Numbered from the stretch's first letter, positions 42,008 through 50,920 are shown. The stretch is 64,000 nt of DNA from Streptomyces eurocidicus (GCF_002891295.1 NZ_LGUI01000001.1:372001-436000), one strand, 5' to 3'. The notes: a model not told the origin generated them from the letters alone. Numbers and translations: made by a program.

Positions 42008-43096
42008 CTAGCAGCAATCCGGTTCGAGCCCCCGAGGGAGGCGCTCCCCGCCGAAGACCGCCGTCGTCGCCTCGTCGCCGCCCAGCGCCGCCGCCGCCAG
42101 CAGCAGCGACCCCGCCGTCCACGTCGTGAGTTCCTCGGGCCAGACGGCCTTGTCGTCGAAGACGTAGCCGGTCCAGTACATGCCGTTGTCGGCGCGCAGG
42201 TGCTGGATCGACTGGAGGATCTCCACGGCGCGGTCGGACTCGCCCATCACCCACAGCGCGAGGGCGAGTTCGCAGCTCTCGCCGCCGGTCACCCAGGGGT
42301 TGGGCAGGACGCAGCGGACGCCGAGGCCGGGGACGACGAAGCGGTCCCAGCCCTCCTCTATGCGCTCCTTGGCCTCGGGGCCGGTGAGCGCGCCGCCGAG
42401 GACCGGGTAGTACCAGTCCATGGAGTAGCGGCTCTTGTCGAGGAACCGCTCGGGGTGGCGGCGGATCGCGTGCGCGAGGAGGCCGGTCGCCAGCTCCCAG
42501 CCGGGCTGGGGCTCCTCGCGGTGCTCGGCGATGGCGAGGGCGCAGCGCAGCGCCTGGTGGATGGAGGAGGAGCCGGTGAGCAGGGCGTCGGTGACGTCCG
42601 CGCCGCCGTCCTCCTCGGCCTCCCGCTTCCAGCCGATCTGGCCGCCCGGCTGCTGGAGCTGGAGGACGAATTCGACCGCGGCGAAGACGGTCGGCCACAT
42701 GCGGTCGAGGAAGGCGTCGTCGCCGGTGGCGAGGTAGTGGTGCCAGACGCCGACGGCGACGTAGGCGACGAAGTTGGTCTCCCGGCTGCGGTCGGTGGGG
42801 GCGTCGGCGTCGCCGTCGGCGTAGGCGGCGTACCAGGAGCCGTCGGGGTTCTGGTGGTCGGCGAGCCAGCGGTAGGCGGCCTCGGCGCGGGTGTGCTCGC
42901 CGGCGGCGTCCAGGGCCATGGCGGCCTCGACGTGGTCCCAGGGGTCGAGGTGGTGGCCCCGGAACCAGGGTATGGCGCCGTCCTCGCGCTGCACGGCGGC
43001 GAGGGCGGCGACCGTCCGGACGGCCTGCCGCGCGGTCAGCACGCCGGGCAGGACGAGGCGTTCGGTGCGGCCGGGGCCGCGGCTGAAGGTGGTCAC
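42008..43096 (-). CDS. Alpha/alpha-toroid (prenyltransferase-like) protein of the glycosyltransferase cluster
   Basis: 362-residue soluble protein of helical repeats like those of terpene cyclases and glycoside hydrolases. Repeats include VQREDGAIPWFRGHHLDPWD, ADHQNPDGSWYAAYADGD and ADNGMYWTGYVFDD. It is usually annotated as prenyltransferase, but no DDxxD or DxDD catalytic motif is visible, so a sugar-binding or glycoside-cleaving role is equally possible. The GTG start (43096) overlaps the methyltransferase stop as GTGA, so the three genes (glycosyltransferase, methyltransferase, toroid) form one operon. Confidence 0.8.
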   Translation of the reverse strand: MTTFSRGPGRTERLVLPGVLTARQAVRTVAALAAVQREDGAIPWFRGHHLDPWDHVEAAMALDAAGEHTRAEAAYRWLADHQNPDGSWYAAYADGDADAPTDRSRETNFVAYVAVGVWHHYLATGDDAFLDRMWPTVFAAVEFVLQLQQPGGQIGWKREAEEDGGADVTDALLTGSSSIHQALRCALAIAEHREEPQPGWELATGLLAHAIRRHPERFLDKSRYSMDWYYPVLGGALTGPEAKERIEEGWDRFVVPGLGVRCVLPNPWVTGGESCELALALWVMGESDRAVEILQSIQHLRADNGMYWTGYVFDDKAVWPEELTTWTAGSLLLAAAALGGDEATTAVFGGERLPRGLEPDCC

Positions 43097-43827
43097 TTGG
43101 CGACCGCCCCGTCCTGGTGCGGCTTGGTCGCGTAGGCGACGAAGCTCTTGCCGATGACGGGGTTGAGGAGCTGCTCGGCGACCCGGGTGGCCTTGGGCTT
43201 CTTCATGATGTCCCAGACCAGCAGCTTGTGGTAGGCGCGGACGGGCAGCGCCTTGTCGTTGTCGACGCCGAAGGCGCACTTGAGCCACCAGTACGGGCTG
43301 TGCAGGCCGTGCGCGTGATGGGTGCCGTAGGGCGCGAGGCCCGCCTCCCGCATCCGGTCGAGGAGTTCGTCGCCCCGGTAGATGCGGATGTGGCCGCCCT
43401 CGACCTCGTGGTACGCGTCGGAGAGCGCCCAGCAGATCTTCTCCGGGCCGTAGCGCGGGACGGTGACGGCGATGCGGCCGCCGGGCTTGAGGACCCGGAC
43501 CATCTCGGCGAGGACGCCCTTGTCGTCGGGGATGTGCTCCATGACCTCGGAGATGATGACGACGTCGAAGGTGTCGTCGGGGAAGGGCAGCGCGAGGGCG
43601 TCGCCCTCCATGGCCGTGGCGGTGGCGCCGGCCGGGGCCTCACCGGCCTCCTTCATCGCGGCGAACCACTTGGCGACCTCGCGTATCTCCTCGCCGTTGC
43701 GATCGAGGGCCACGACCTGCGCGCCGCGCCGGTAGCACTCGAAGGCGTGCCGGCCCGCGCCGCAGCCCAGGTCGAGCACACGGTCGCCGGCGGCGAGCGG
43801 GAAGCGGGTGAAATCGACGGTCAGCAC
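43093..43827 (-). CDS. Class I SAM-dependent methyltransferase (UbiE/Methyltransf_11 type)
   Basis: 244-residue methyltransferase: VLDLGCGAGRHAFE is the SAM motif, VVALDRNGEEI the acidic loop, and FDVVIISEVMEHI with GGRIAVTVPRYGPE follow. Starts MLTVDFTRFPL in homologs I remember, so GTG at 43827 is chosen over the longer TTG start at 43869, which has no ribosome site. The substrate is likely a lipid or glycan made by the neighbouring glycosyltransferase. It overlaps the downstream toroid gene by 4 bases. Confidence 0.88.
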   Translation of the reverse strand: MLTVDFTRFPLAAGDRVLDLGCGAGRHAFECYRRGAQVVALDRNGEEIREVAKWFAAMKEAGEAPAGATATAMEGDALALPFPDDTFDVVIISEVMEHIPDDKGVLAEMVRVLKPGGRIAVTVPRYGPEKICWALSDAYHEVEGGHIRIYRGDELLDRMREAGLAPYGTHHAHGLHSPYWWLKCAFGVDNDKALPVRAYHKLLVWDIMKKPKATRVAEQLLNPVIGKSFVAYATKPHQDGAVAK

Positions 43828-43925
43828 GGAGGTCTGCTTTCGTCCGGCGGGGCAGGTCAGGTCGGGCAAGGGGGCGATCGGGGCAGGGCCGGCGAGGGCC
43901 GGGCCCGGTGGGGCCTGCGGGCGGG

Positions 43926-45284
43926 CTACCGGATGCCCGCCCGGCGGCGGGCCGCGCCGGCGGCGCCGTACCGGGCGACGGCCTCACGGTAGTGGTCGGC
44001 CGTGCCGATCGCGGCCTGCCGCCAGGTGAAGCGGGCGAGGACCCGCGCGCGTCCCGCCGTGCCGAGCCGGTGGCGCAGGTCGGCGTCGCCGAGCAGCCGG
44101 GTGAGCCCCGCGGCGAGGGCTCCCGCGTCGCCGGGCGGTACGGCCAGGCAGGTCTCGCCGTCGGGGCCCGCGACCTCGGGGATGGCACCGCCCGTGGTGG
44201 CGACCAGCGGGGTGCCGGTGGCCATGGCCTCGGCGGCGGGCAGGGAGAAGCCCTCGTAGAGGGAGGGGACGCAGGCGACCTGTGCCGAGCGCACGAGGTC
44301 GACGAGTTCGGCGTCACTGACGCCCTTGACGAACCGGATGGCGTCGCCGAGGCCGTGCCGGGCGATGGCCGTGGCGACCGGGCCGTTCTCGGCGCGCTTG
44401 CCGACGACGACGAGGTGGGCCCCGGGGTTCGTGGCGCGCACGGTGGCGAGCGCCTCGACGAGGTGGACCAGACCCTTGAGGGGGACGTCGGCGCTGGAGG
44501 TGGTGACGATGCGGCCGGGCACCTCCGCGACGGACGGGTCCGGGGAGAAGAGGTCGGTGTCGGCGCCGATGGGGACGACGTGGATCCGCTCGGCGGGCAC
44601 CCCGAGGTCGTCGACGATCTCGTCGCGGGAGGAGCCGGAGACGGTCAGGACGGACGGCAGCCGGCGGGCGACGCGCTTCTGCATCCGGACGAATCCGTAC
44701 CAGCGGTGCACGGAGGCGCGGCGCTTCCAGTCGGCGGCGGCGTCGAGGTCGAGCTGCCGGTCGACGGTGATGGGGTGGTGGATGGTGGTGACGAGCGGGG
44801 CGCCCAGGGCGAGGGGGCCGCCGAGGAGGCCGTAGCCGAGGGTCTGGTTGTCGTGGACGACGTCGAACCGGCCCCGGCGGGCGGCGAGATGACGGCGGGC
44901 GCGCAGGCTGAAGGTGAGCGGCTCGGGGAAGCCGCCGGTGGCCATGGTGGCGACCTCCAGCGCGTCGACCCAGTCGCGGTACTCGGCCGGTTTGGGCATC
45001 CGGAAGGGGTCCGGCTGCCGGTAGAGGTCGAGGCTGGGGAGCTCGGTGAGGGTGACGCCCTCGTCGAGCACGGGGTACGGCTGGGCGCCGATGACCTCGA
45101 CGCTGTGGCCGAGCCGGGCGAGTTCGCGGGAGAGGTGGCGTACGTAGACGCCCTGGCCGCCGCAGAACGGGTTGCCCTTGTAGCTGAGCAGCGCGATGCG
45201 CAGCGGGCGTTCCGAGCGGGAGGTGTCCCCGCCGGGGAGACCGCCCTCTCGCGCGAGTGCTGCCTCTGTGGCCTCAGCGGTCAC
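43926..45284 (-). CDS. GT4-family glycosyltransferase
   Basis: 452-residue retaining glycosyltransferase of the GT-B fold. N-terminal LSYKGNPFCGGQGVYVRHLSRELARLGHSVEV binds acceptor, and the C-terminal domain has the donor site (TTSSADVPLKGL, PSLYEGFSLPAAEAMATGTPLVAT with the EGFxLPxxEA motif). It probably transfers a sugar to a lipid or glycan. A GTG start (45284) is used. It is first in the minus-strand operon with the methyltransferase and the toroid gene, divergent from the KstR-like gene, with a KstR-type site between them. Confidence 0.92.
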   Translation of the reverse strand: MTAEATEAALAREGGLPGGDTSRSERPLRIALLSYKGNPFCGGQGVYVRHLSRELARLGHSVEVIGAQPYPVLDEGVTLTELPSLDLYRQPDPFRMPKPAEYRDWVDALEVATMATGGFPEPLTFSLRARRHLAARRGRFDVVHDNQTLGYGLLGGPLALGAPLVTTIHHPITVDRQLDLDAAADWKRRASVHRWYGFVRMQKRVARRLPSVLTVSGSSRDEIVDDLGVPAERIHVVPIGADTDLFSPDPSVAEVPGRIVTTSSADVPLKGLVHLVEALATVRATNPGAHLVVVGKRAENGPVATAIARHGLGDAIRFVKGVSDAELVDLVRSAQVACVPSLYEGFSLPAAEAMATGTPLVATTGGAIPEVAGPDGETCLAVPPGDAGALAAGLTRLLGDADLRHRLGTAGRARVLARFTWRQAAIGTADHYREAVARYGAAGAARRRAGIR

Positions 45285-45337
45285 TCCCGGCCTCCTTCTC
45301 GCTGCTGTCCCGCCGGAGCGTAACCGGTCGCGCTAAT

Positions 45338-45353
45338 CTAGAACAAGTTTCAG
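45338..45353. promoter_or_regulatory. KstR-type operator between the glycosyltransferase operon and the KstR-like gene
   Basis: CTAGAACAAGTTTCAG resembles the TAGAACnnGTTCTA motif, with the right arm less exact. It lies 54 bases before the glycosyltransferase start and 150 bases before the regulator start. It could serve autoregulation of the KstR-like gene and control the operon. Confidence 0.65.
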
Positions 45354-45502
45354 ACTGGGTTGTCCAGAAGCTTGAATCTACCGGCCGGACGGACAGTCGA
45401 CAGGACCGGATCGGGTGATTCGCGCCACGGCTCACCCCCTGCCATGCTGTGCCGTCCGGGCTGCACAGATACCGCTGGATGGACCGCCACGGGATGGGAC
45501 AT

Positions 45503-46162
45503 ATGACTACGGAATCCAAGGCGGCGACCGCATCGGCCGCGCCCGCCGTCGGCGCCTCCCCCCTCCCCCTGACCGAGCGTCAGGAAGCCCGCCGGCGGCG
45601 CATCCTGGACGCCACGGCGCGGCTGGCCGTCCGGGGCGGTTTCGACGCGGTGCAGATGCGGGAGGTCGCCGAGTCGTCGAGCGTGGCGCTCGGCACGCTC
45701 TACCGCTACTTCCCGTCCAAGATCCATCTGCTGGTCGCCACCATGCAGGACCAGCTCCAGCAGCTGCACGGGACCCTGCGCAAGCGCCCGCCGACGGAGG
45801 AGGAGCCGGCCGCGCGCGTGGCCCAGACGCTGATGCGGGCCTTCCGGGCGATGCAGCGCGAACCGCACCTGGCCGACGCGATGGTGCGGGCCCTGACCTT
45901 CGCCGACCGCTCGGTGAGCGCCGAGGTCGACACCGTCTCACGGCTCACCACGGCCATCATCCTGGACGCCATGGGACCGGCCGGGCCGCCCACGCCCGCA
46001 CAGCTCTCGGCCGTCCGCGTCATCGAGCACACCTGGCACTCGGCGCTGATCACCTGGCTCTCGGGGCGGGCCTCCATCGCCCAAGTGAAGATCGACATCG
46101 AGACGGTATGCCGGCTGATCGACCTCACATCACCTTCCACCGACACATGCCAAGGGGTTTAG
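45503..46162 (+). CDS. kstR: KstR-like TetR-family regulator
   Basis: 219-residue repressor. The DNA-binding part (LTERQEARRRRILDATARLAVRGGFDAVQMREVAES, then VALGTLYRYFPSKIHLLVATM) is strikingly like mycobacterial KstR, which represses cholesterol and lipid degradation. The C-terminal domain (ALTFADRSVSAEVDTVSRLTTAIILDAMG, VRVIEHTWHSALITWLSGRA) also agrees. A matching operator lies upstream and a perfect one lies at 32.98 kb before maoC, so it probably controls steroid, terpenoid or fatty-acyl breakdown. The ATG at 45503 is chosen. An earlier ATG at 45494 is possible. Confidence 0.88.
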   Translation: MTTESKAATASAAPAVGASPLPLTERQEARRRRILDATARLAVRGGFDAVQMREVAESSSVALGTLYRYFPSKIHLLVATMQDQLQQLHGTLRKRPPTEEEPAARVAQTLMRAFRAMQREPHLADAMVRALTFADRSVSAEVDTVSRLTTAIILDAMGPAGPPTPAQLSAVRVIEHTWHSALITWLSGRASIAQVKIDIETVCRLIDLTSPSTDTCQGV

Positions 46163-46325
46163 GACGGCGCGTTCGAGTGAACTTGGGGCGCGCGTGGCTC
46201 GTTTCGTGCGCCCTTGCGCCCCCCACAGGTGAGGTATTCCGCGCCCGCGACAGAGGTACACGCCGTATGAATTGTCGACGTGCCCGGCGTAGCGCTCGCC
46301 GCCGGGGGGACGGGGAGGCAGGGTC

Positions 46326-46937
46326 GTGATCCGGGTTCTACTGGTACAGGACACCTATCTGCTGCGCGCGGCGCTGGCGGCATTCCTCGGCAGAGAGCCC
46401 GACCTGGAGGTGCTCTCGTCCTCCTGGGAGCACGCGACGGCCACGTCATGGGCACGCTGGCCCGACGTCTGCGTGGTGGACATGGACAGCCCCGACGCCG
46501 CGGGGCCGCAAGGGCTGCGGGAGCTGTCCACCCGATGTTGCTCGGGGGACGGCACCTCGGTCCTGCTGGCCCTGGCGACGGCGGAGCGACCGGGGCCACT
46601 GCGCCGGGCGTACGAGGAGGGGGCCTTGGGGTACTTGAGCAAAAACGCTTCTCCCGACCAGCTGGTCGAGGGGATAAGGCGGGTGGCGAAGGGCGAACGC
46701 TACATCGACGAGTCGCTCGGCTACGGCTTCCTGGAGGCCGCCGAGATCCCGCTGACGAGACGTGAGCTGAGCGTGCTCTCACTCGCCGCGGAGGGCTCCT
46801 CCATCGGGGAGATCGCCCTGAGTCTGCACCTTTCCAACGGGACCGTACGCAACTATCTGGCGTCGATCACCCGGAAGACCGGGGCCCGCAACCGCGTCGA
46901 CGCGATCCGGATCTCGCGGGGAGCGGGGTGGGTGTGA
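46326..46937 (+). CDS. ramR: RamR-like orphan response regulator of the lanthipeptide cluster
   Basis: 203-residue NarL-type regulator. The receiver part has the phospho-site Asp in VCVVDMDSPD and Lys in YLSKNASP, but the N-terminal acidic pair is QD (LLVQDTY) instead of two acidic residues, so phosphorylation may be weak or absent. The LuxR-type helix-turn-helix is TRRELSVLSLAAEGSSIGEIALSLHLSNGTVRNYLASITRKTG. No kinase is adjacent. It faces the ram genes tail to tail, as ramR does in Streptomyces coelicolor, where it activates ramCSAB. The 3' end overlaps ramB by 159 bases on the opposite strand. Confidence 0.85.
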   Translation: MIRVLLVQDTYLLRAALAAFLGREPDLEVLSSSWEHATATSWARWPDVCVVDMDSPDAAGPQGLRELSTRCCSGDGTSVLLALATAERPGPLRRAYEEGALGYLSKNASPDQLVEGIRRVAKGERYIDESLGYGFLEAAEIPLTRRELSVLSLAAEGSSIGEIALSLHLSNGTVRNYLASITRKTGARNRVDAIRISRGAGWV

Positions 46938-48959
46938 GGGGGCGCGCGCCGGGAGGCGCGGGTCCGGGGCCCCGGTGAGGTCACGGTAGAGCGGGGACTC
47001 CGCGAGCAGTTCGCGGTGGTCCCCGCAGCGGGTGCGCGGACCGTCCATCACCAGGACGCGGTCCGCGCGGCGGGCCGAGGCGGCGCGGTGCGCGATGACG
47101 ATCAGGGTGGTGCCGGGCCGCCGTGCGAAGGCCCGCTCGGCGCGGGCCTCGGCGGCGGGGTCGAGATGGCACGTCGCCTCGTCCAGCAGGGCGACGGGGG
47201 CGGCCGAGAGATAAGCGCGGGCCAGGGCGACCTGCTGCCGCTCCCCCGCGGACAGCTCCCCGGGGGCGAGGGCCGCCCCGAAGCCGCCGAGCCGGGCGAC
47301 GAGCTCGGACATGCCGAGGGCCTCGGCGGCCCCGGCCAGCTCCCGCTCGGTGACCGGATCCGCGCGGAGATAGCGCAGGTTGTCGCCGAGCGTGCCGGAG
47401 AAGACGTACGCCTCCTGGGGGATGAGCACCCGCCCGGCCGGGTCGCCCGGCGGCCGCCCACCGATCCGGACCTCGCCGCTCCGGGGCGTCAGCAGCCCCG
47501 CCACCAGCCCGGCCAGCGTCGACTTGCCGATCCCGCTGGGGCCGACGACGGCGAGGTGGGAACCGGCGGGCACGACCAGGTCCAGGGCGTCGACGACGGG
47601 GTCGGCGCCCTCGCCGTACGCGAAGGTGACGCCGCGCAGTTCGACGGCGGGGCCCTCGGCCGGAGCCCGGACCGTACGGCACTCTTCGACGGCCTCCGCG
47701 GCTTCCGCGCCCCCGTCGCGACGGCCGGGCCGCTCGCCACGCTCGACGTCGGCTCCCCCAAGCCCCGGGCCGACCTGCCGCACACCCTGCCGGAGACGGA
47801 CGCCCCCCGCGCGGTCCGCACCGCCGTCCCGGGCGTCGCGCGCCTCCGCGGCTTCCACGCCCCCGCCGCGACGGCCGGGCCGCTCGCCGCGCTCGACGTC
47901 GGCCACCCCGAGCCCCGGGCCGGCCTGCCGCACACCCTGCCGGAGACGGACGCCCCACGCGCGGTCCGCACCGCCGTCCCGGGCACCCGCCTTCGGGGCG
48001 GACGGCCGCCCGGCGGTGAGGCGGCGCAGCACCACGGCGAGCCGGGCGCCGCTCGCGCCGAGGCCGTGCAGCAGGCTCTGGAGGGCGGGCAGCAGGGACT
48101 GGGTGAGGTAGGCGAGGGCGCCGACGAGGGCGCCGGGGGTGACGGAGCGGTCGAGCAGCCAGGGCGTCGCGGCCAGCAGGAGGACGACGGGCAGCTGTCC
48201 CGCGACGGCCAGGGCCACGACGCGCAGGACGGCCCAGCGGGCGAGGGCGGCGGAGGCGCGGCGCTCGGCGTCGACGAGGGCTCCCGTCTCGGCCCGGACC
48301 CGGCGTTCGGCACCGCCGGCCGTGATGTCGCGCAGCCCGGCGGCGGCCTCGCCGAGCGCGCGGGCGAGGGCCTCGTCGGCGGCGAGGAAGGTCTCCTGGC
48401 GGCGGGCGAGGGGCCGCAGGGTGGCCAGGAACAGACCGAGGCCGAGCGCGAGCGGCGGCAGCACGACGGCCAGGAGGGCGGGGGCCAGCAGGAACAGGCC
48501 CGTCAGGGCGCCGGCCGCCGTGAAGACGAAGGACCGCGAGACCATCACGAGCCCGGCGGAGGCGTCCCGGGCGATCTCCACCTGGTGGGTCAGCCGGGAG
48601 ACGGCGGCGCGGTCGGCGTCCCGCAGGGCGGCGGGGACGACGCGCCGCACGAGCCCGTCGCGCAGCGGCTCCACGAGCCCGGCGACGCCGCCGTACGTGC
48701 GCCCGGTCCCGTACGCCCCGGCGACCACGGCGACGGCGGCCACCCCGAGCCACCCGGTGCCGACCCCGGCCCGCCCGGCGAGGAACCCGGAGTCCAGCGC
48801 CTTGGCCAGTGCGTACCCGAAGCCGAAGGTGTGCGCGGCCTCGACCGCGGACCACACTGCGAGCCACCCGACGACGCCCCGCCGGCGACGCAGGAACCGC
48901 AGCCCTTCGCGCGCGACGCCGCCGTCGCCACGGCCTCCGCCACGACGGCGCTCACGCAT
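46779..48959 (-). CDS. ramB: RamB-like ABC exporter with duplicated linker repeat
   Basis: 726-residue half-transporter: six-helix membrane domain (1-330), then the ATPase domain with Walker A GPSGIGKST, signature LSAGERQQVALA and Walker B PVALLDEATCHLD. With RamA it should form a heterodimer that exports the SapB-type peptide. Between the domains (about 340-440) lies a Gly/Arg-rich linker built of two 50-residue repeats (DGGADRAxGVRLRQGVRQ...), encoded by a 150-bp direct repeat. RamB proteins I know lack this. The C-terminal 60 residues overlap ramR antisense and may be extra. AGGAGGTC precedes the ATG at 48959. Confidence 0.9.
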   Translation of the reverse strand: MRERRRGGGRGDGGVAREGLRFLRRRRGVVGWLAVWSAVEAAHTFGFGYALAKALDSGFLAGRAGVGTGWLGVAAVAVVAGAYGTGRTYGGVAGLVEPLRDGLVRRVVPAALRDADRAAVSRLTHQVEIARDASAGLVMVSRSFVFTAAGALTGLFLLAPALLAVVLPPLALGLGLFLATLRPLARRQETFLAADEALARALGEAAAGLRDITAGGAERRVRAETGALVDAERRASAALARWAVLRVVALAVAGQLPVVLLLAATPWLLDRSVTPGALVGALAYLTQSLLPALQSLLHGLGASGARLAVVLRRLTAGRPSAPKAGARDGGADRAWGVRLRQGVRQAGPGLGVADVERGERPGRRGGGVEAAEARDARDGGADRAGGVRLRQGVRQVGPGLGGADVERGERPGRRDGGAEAAEAVEECRTVRAPAEGPAVELRGVTFAYGEGADPVVDALDLVVPAGSHLAVVGPSGIGKSTLAGLVAGLLTPRSGEVRIGGRPPGDPAGRVLIPQEAYVFSGTLGDNLRYLRADPVTERELAGAAEALGMSELVARLGGFGAALAPGELSAGERQQVALARAYLSAAPVALLDEATCHLDPAAEARAERAFARRPGTTLIVIAHRAASARRADRVLVMDGPRTRCGDHRELLAESPLYRDLTGAPDPRLPARAPSHPPRSPRDPDRVDAVAGPGLPGDRRQIVAYGPVGKVQTQGDLPDGGALRGE
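47693..47986. repeat. 150-bp direct repeat (two copies) inside ramB
   Basis: Copy 1 starts at 47693 (CCTCCGCGGCTTCCGCGCC) and copy 2 at 47843. They are about 90% identical over some 140 bases, and the period of 150 keeps the frame (50 codons). They encode the interdomain linker of the ABC exporter. Confidence 0.92.
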
Positions 48960-49154
48960 GGGGACCTCCTGGGGGTGTGGGCCGGGACGGCCGTGGGGTG
49001 GTCGCGGCGGCCGGTCCGTGGGTGGACGGCCGGTGAGGCCCTCCGGCCGGGCCCGCGCCGGGTCGCCGGGGTGGGCCGCCGGGCGGCGGGCGCCGGGCGG
49101 GCCGGAGTGCCGGCCGCCGTCGGGGCAGGGTGCCCCGGGGACTCCCGGCGGGCG

Positions 49155-50894
49155 TCACGGGGCACCGAAGAGCGCCCGGTACTCCGGGTCGCGCCATAGG
49201 TCCTCGTGGGTGCCGGTCGCGTGGAGGCGGCCGTCGGCGAGCCAGGCGACGCGGTCGGCCCGGGCGGCCGTGGAGGCGCGGTGGGCGACGACGACGCGGG
49301 TACGGGTGGTGGTGCCGTGGAGGGCGCGGGTGACCTCGTGTTCGGTGAGGGTGTCCAGGCTGGACGTCGCGTCGTCCAGGATCAGGACGCGGCCCGCGTG
49401 GGCGAAGGCGCGGGCCAGGCCCAGGCGTTGGGACTCGCCGCCGGACAGCGGGGCGTCCTCGCAGGGGGTGGCGTAGCCCAGCGGCAGGCGGCGCACGAAG
49501 CCGTCCGCGCACGCCGCGCGGGCCGCGTCCGTCACGGCGTCGGGGCCGGGGTCGAAGGCGCCGAAGGCGATCGTTCCGCCGATCGTGCCGCCCAGCGGGG
49601 CGGGCCGGGCGAAGGCGTAGCCGACCGCGCGCCGCAGGGTGTCGTGGCCGAGCTCGCGCAGGGGGACGCCGTCGAGCGCCACCACCCCGGCGGCCGGGTC
49701 GGCGAGCCGCCCGGCGAGTGCCGCGAGCACCGATTTGCCGCTGCCGGAGCGGCCGACGACGGCCAGGGACGTACCGCCCGGCACCACGAGGTCCACGTCG
49801 CGCAGCACGGTCCGGCCGCCGCGCTCCGCGCGCACGCCGCGCAGTTCCAGGGTGCCCGGGCCGGCCGGCAGCCGGCAGTAGCCGTGCGCCGTGGCGGGCT
49901 CGGCCAGGACCTCGGCGACGCGCCCGGCGGCCGTGCGGGCACGGACGAGGGCGCCCACGTGCCCGACGAGCACGCCGACGCCGGTGGCGAGCACGGCGTA
50001 GCGCGAGGCGGCGAGCAGGTCGCCGACGCTGAGCGCGCCCTGGGTGAGCCGCAGCCCGGCGACGGCCAGCACGGTGATCTGGAGCAGCGGTACGACCGTG
50101 ACGGCCTGCGCGGCCGCCCGGCCCTGCACCCGCCACATGCGGTGTCCCTGGCGGGACAGTTCGGGCAGCGGGGCGAGCACGCGGGCGGTCTCCCGCTCCG
50201 CCGAACCGGCGGCGGCGATGGTCCGGGCCCCGTCGACCGCCTCGACGAGGCGGCCCGCGATCTCCCCCTGGAGCCGCTGGTACTCCGTCGCGCAGTCGCC
50301 GGACACCCGGGCGAAGGCCCGCAGCAGCAGGGCCAGCAGGGGCGCGCCGACGAGGAAGCCCCCGGCGAGCCAGGGGTCGATCAGGCCGAGCGCGACGACG
50401 CCGCCGACCGGGCCGGCGACGGCGGCGACGGAACCGGCGAGCGTGCCGGGGGCGGTGCCGACGTCGGCGGCGTTGCCGACGAGCCGGGTGACGAGGTCGC
50501 CGGGGGCGAAGCGGGCGGTGGCGCGCGGCCCGGCGGCGAGGACGTGGCCCAGCAGGCGGTGGCGCAGCCAGGCCGTGGTGCGGGCGGCGGTGGTGCCGGA
50601 GAGCACCTCGTCGAGGGCGTCGAGGGCGGCGGGCACGCAGACGAGGCCCGTGCACAGCAGGACCCAGCGGGTCGCCTCGGCGCCGCGCCGGGCGAGGAGG
50701 AGGTCCAGGGTGTGGCCGAGGACGGCGGGCAGCAGCAGGGTGGCGCCGGTGGCGGCGACGGCGAGCAGGGCCAGGGCCGCGGTGCGGGCGGCGCTGTGCC
50801 GGGTCGCGCCGAGCAGGATCCGGTCGCCGGGGCTCCGGCGGCCGGGGGTCTTGCCGGCGGCCGTCCCGGTGGGGGCGGTTCGGGTCTGTGCCAT
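49155..50894 (-). CDS. ramA: RamA-like ABC exporter subunit
   Basis: 579-residue half-transporter with a six-helix membrane domain (for example ALALLAVAATGATLLLPAVL and VVPLLQITVLAVAGLRLT) and an ATPase domain: Walker A GRSGSGKS, signature LSGGESQRLGLARAF, Walker B VLILDDATSSLD. It pairs with RamB to export the lanthipeptide. It has no peptidase domain, so leader removal must be done by another protease, as in known SapB-type systems. A hairpin lies between ramS and this gene. A gap of 195 bases without visible features separates it from ramB. Confidence 0.92.
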   Translation of the reverse strand: MAQTRTAPTGTAAGKTPGRRSPGDRILLGATRHSAARTAALALLAVAATGATLLLPAVLGHTLDLLLARRGAEATRWVLLCTGLVCVPAALDALDEVLSGTTAARTTAWLRHRLLGHVLAAGPRATARFAPGDLVTRLVGNAADVGTAPGTLAGSVAAVAGPVGGVVALGLIDPWLAGGFLVGAPLLALLLRAFARVSGDCATEYQRLQGEIAGRLVEAVDGARTIAAAGSAERETARVLAPLPELSRQGHRMWRVQGRAAAQAVTVVPLLQITVLAVAGLRLTQGALSVGDLLAASRYAVLATGVGVLVGHVGALVRARTAAGRVAEVLAEPATAHGYCRLPAGPGTLELRGVRAERGGRTVLRDVDLVVPGGTSLAVVGRSGSGKSVLAALAGRLADPAAGVVALDGVPLRELGHDTLRRAVGYAFARPAPLGGTIGGTIAFGAFDPGPDAVTDAARAACADGFVRRLPLGYATPCEDAPLSGGESQRLGLARAFAHAGRVLILDDATSSLDTLTEHEVTRALHGTTTRTRVVVAHRASTAARADRVAWLADGRLHATGTHEDLWRDPEYRALFGAP

Positions 50895-50920
50895 GGGTCG
50901 TCGCAGCCCTCGCTGTCGGT

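Noticed and set aside
43828..43869. TTG start at 43869 for the methyltransferase
   Set aside because: No ribosome site, and the extra 14 residues are not expected in homologs. GTG at 43827 is preferred.
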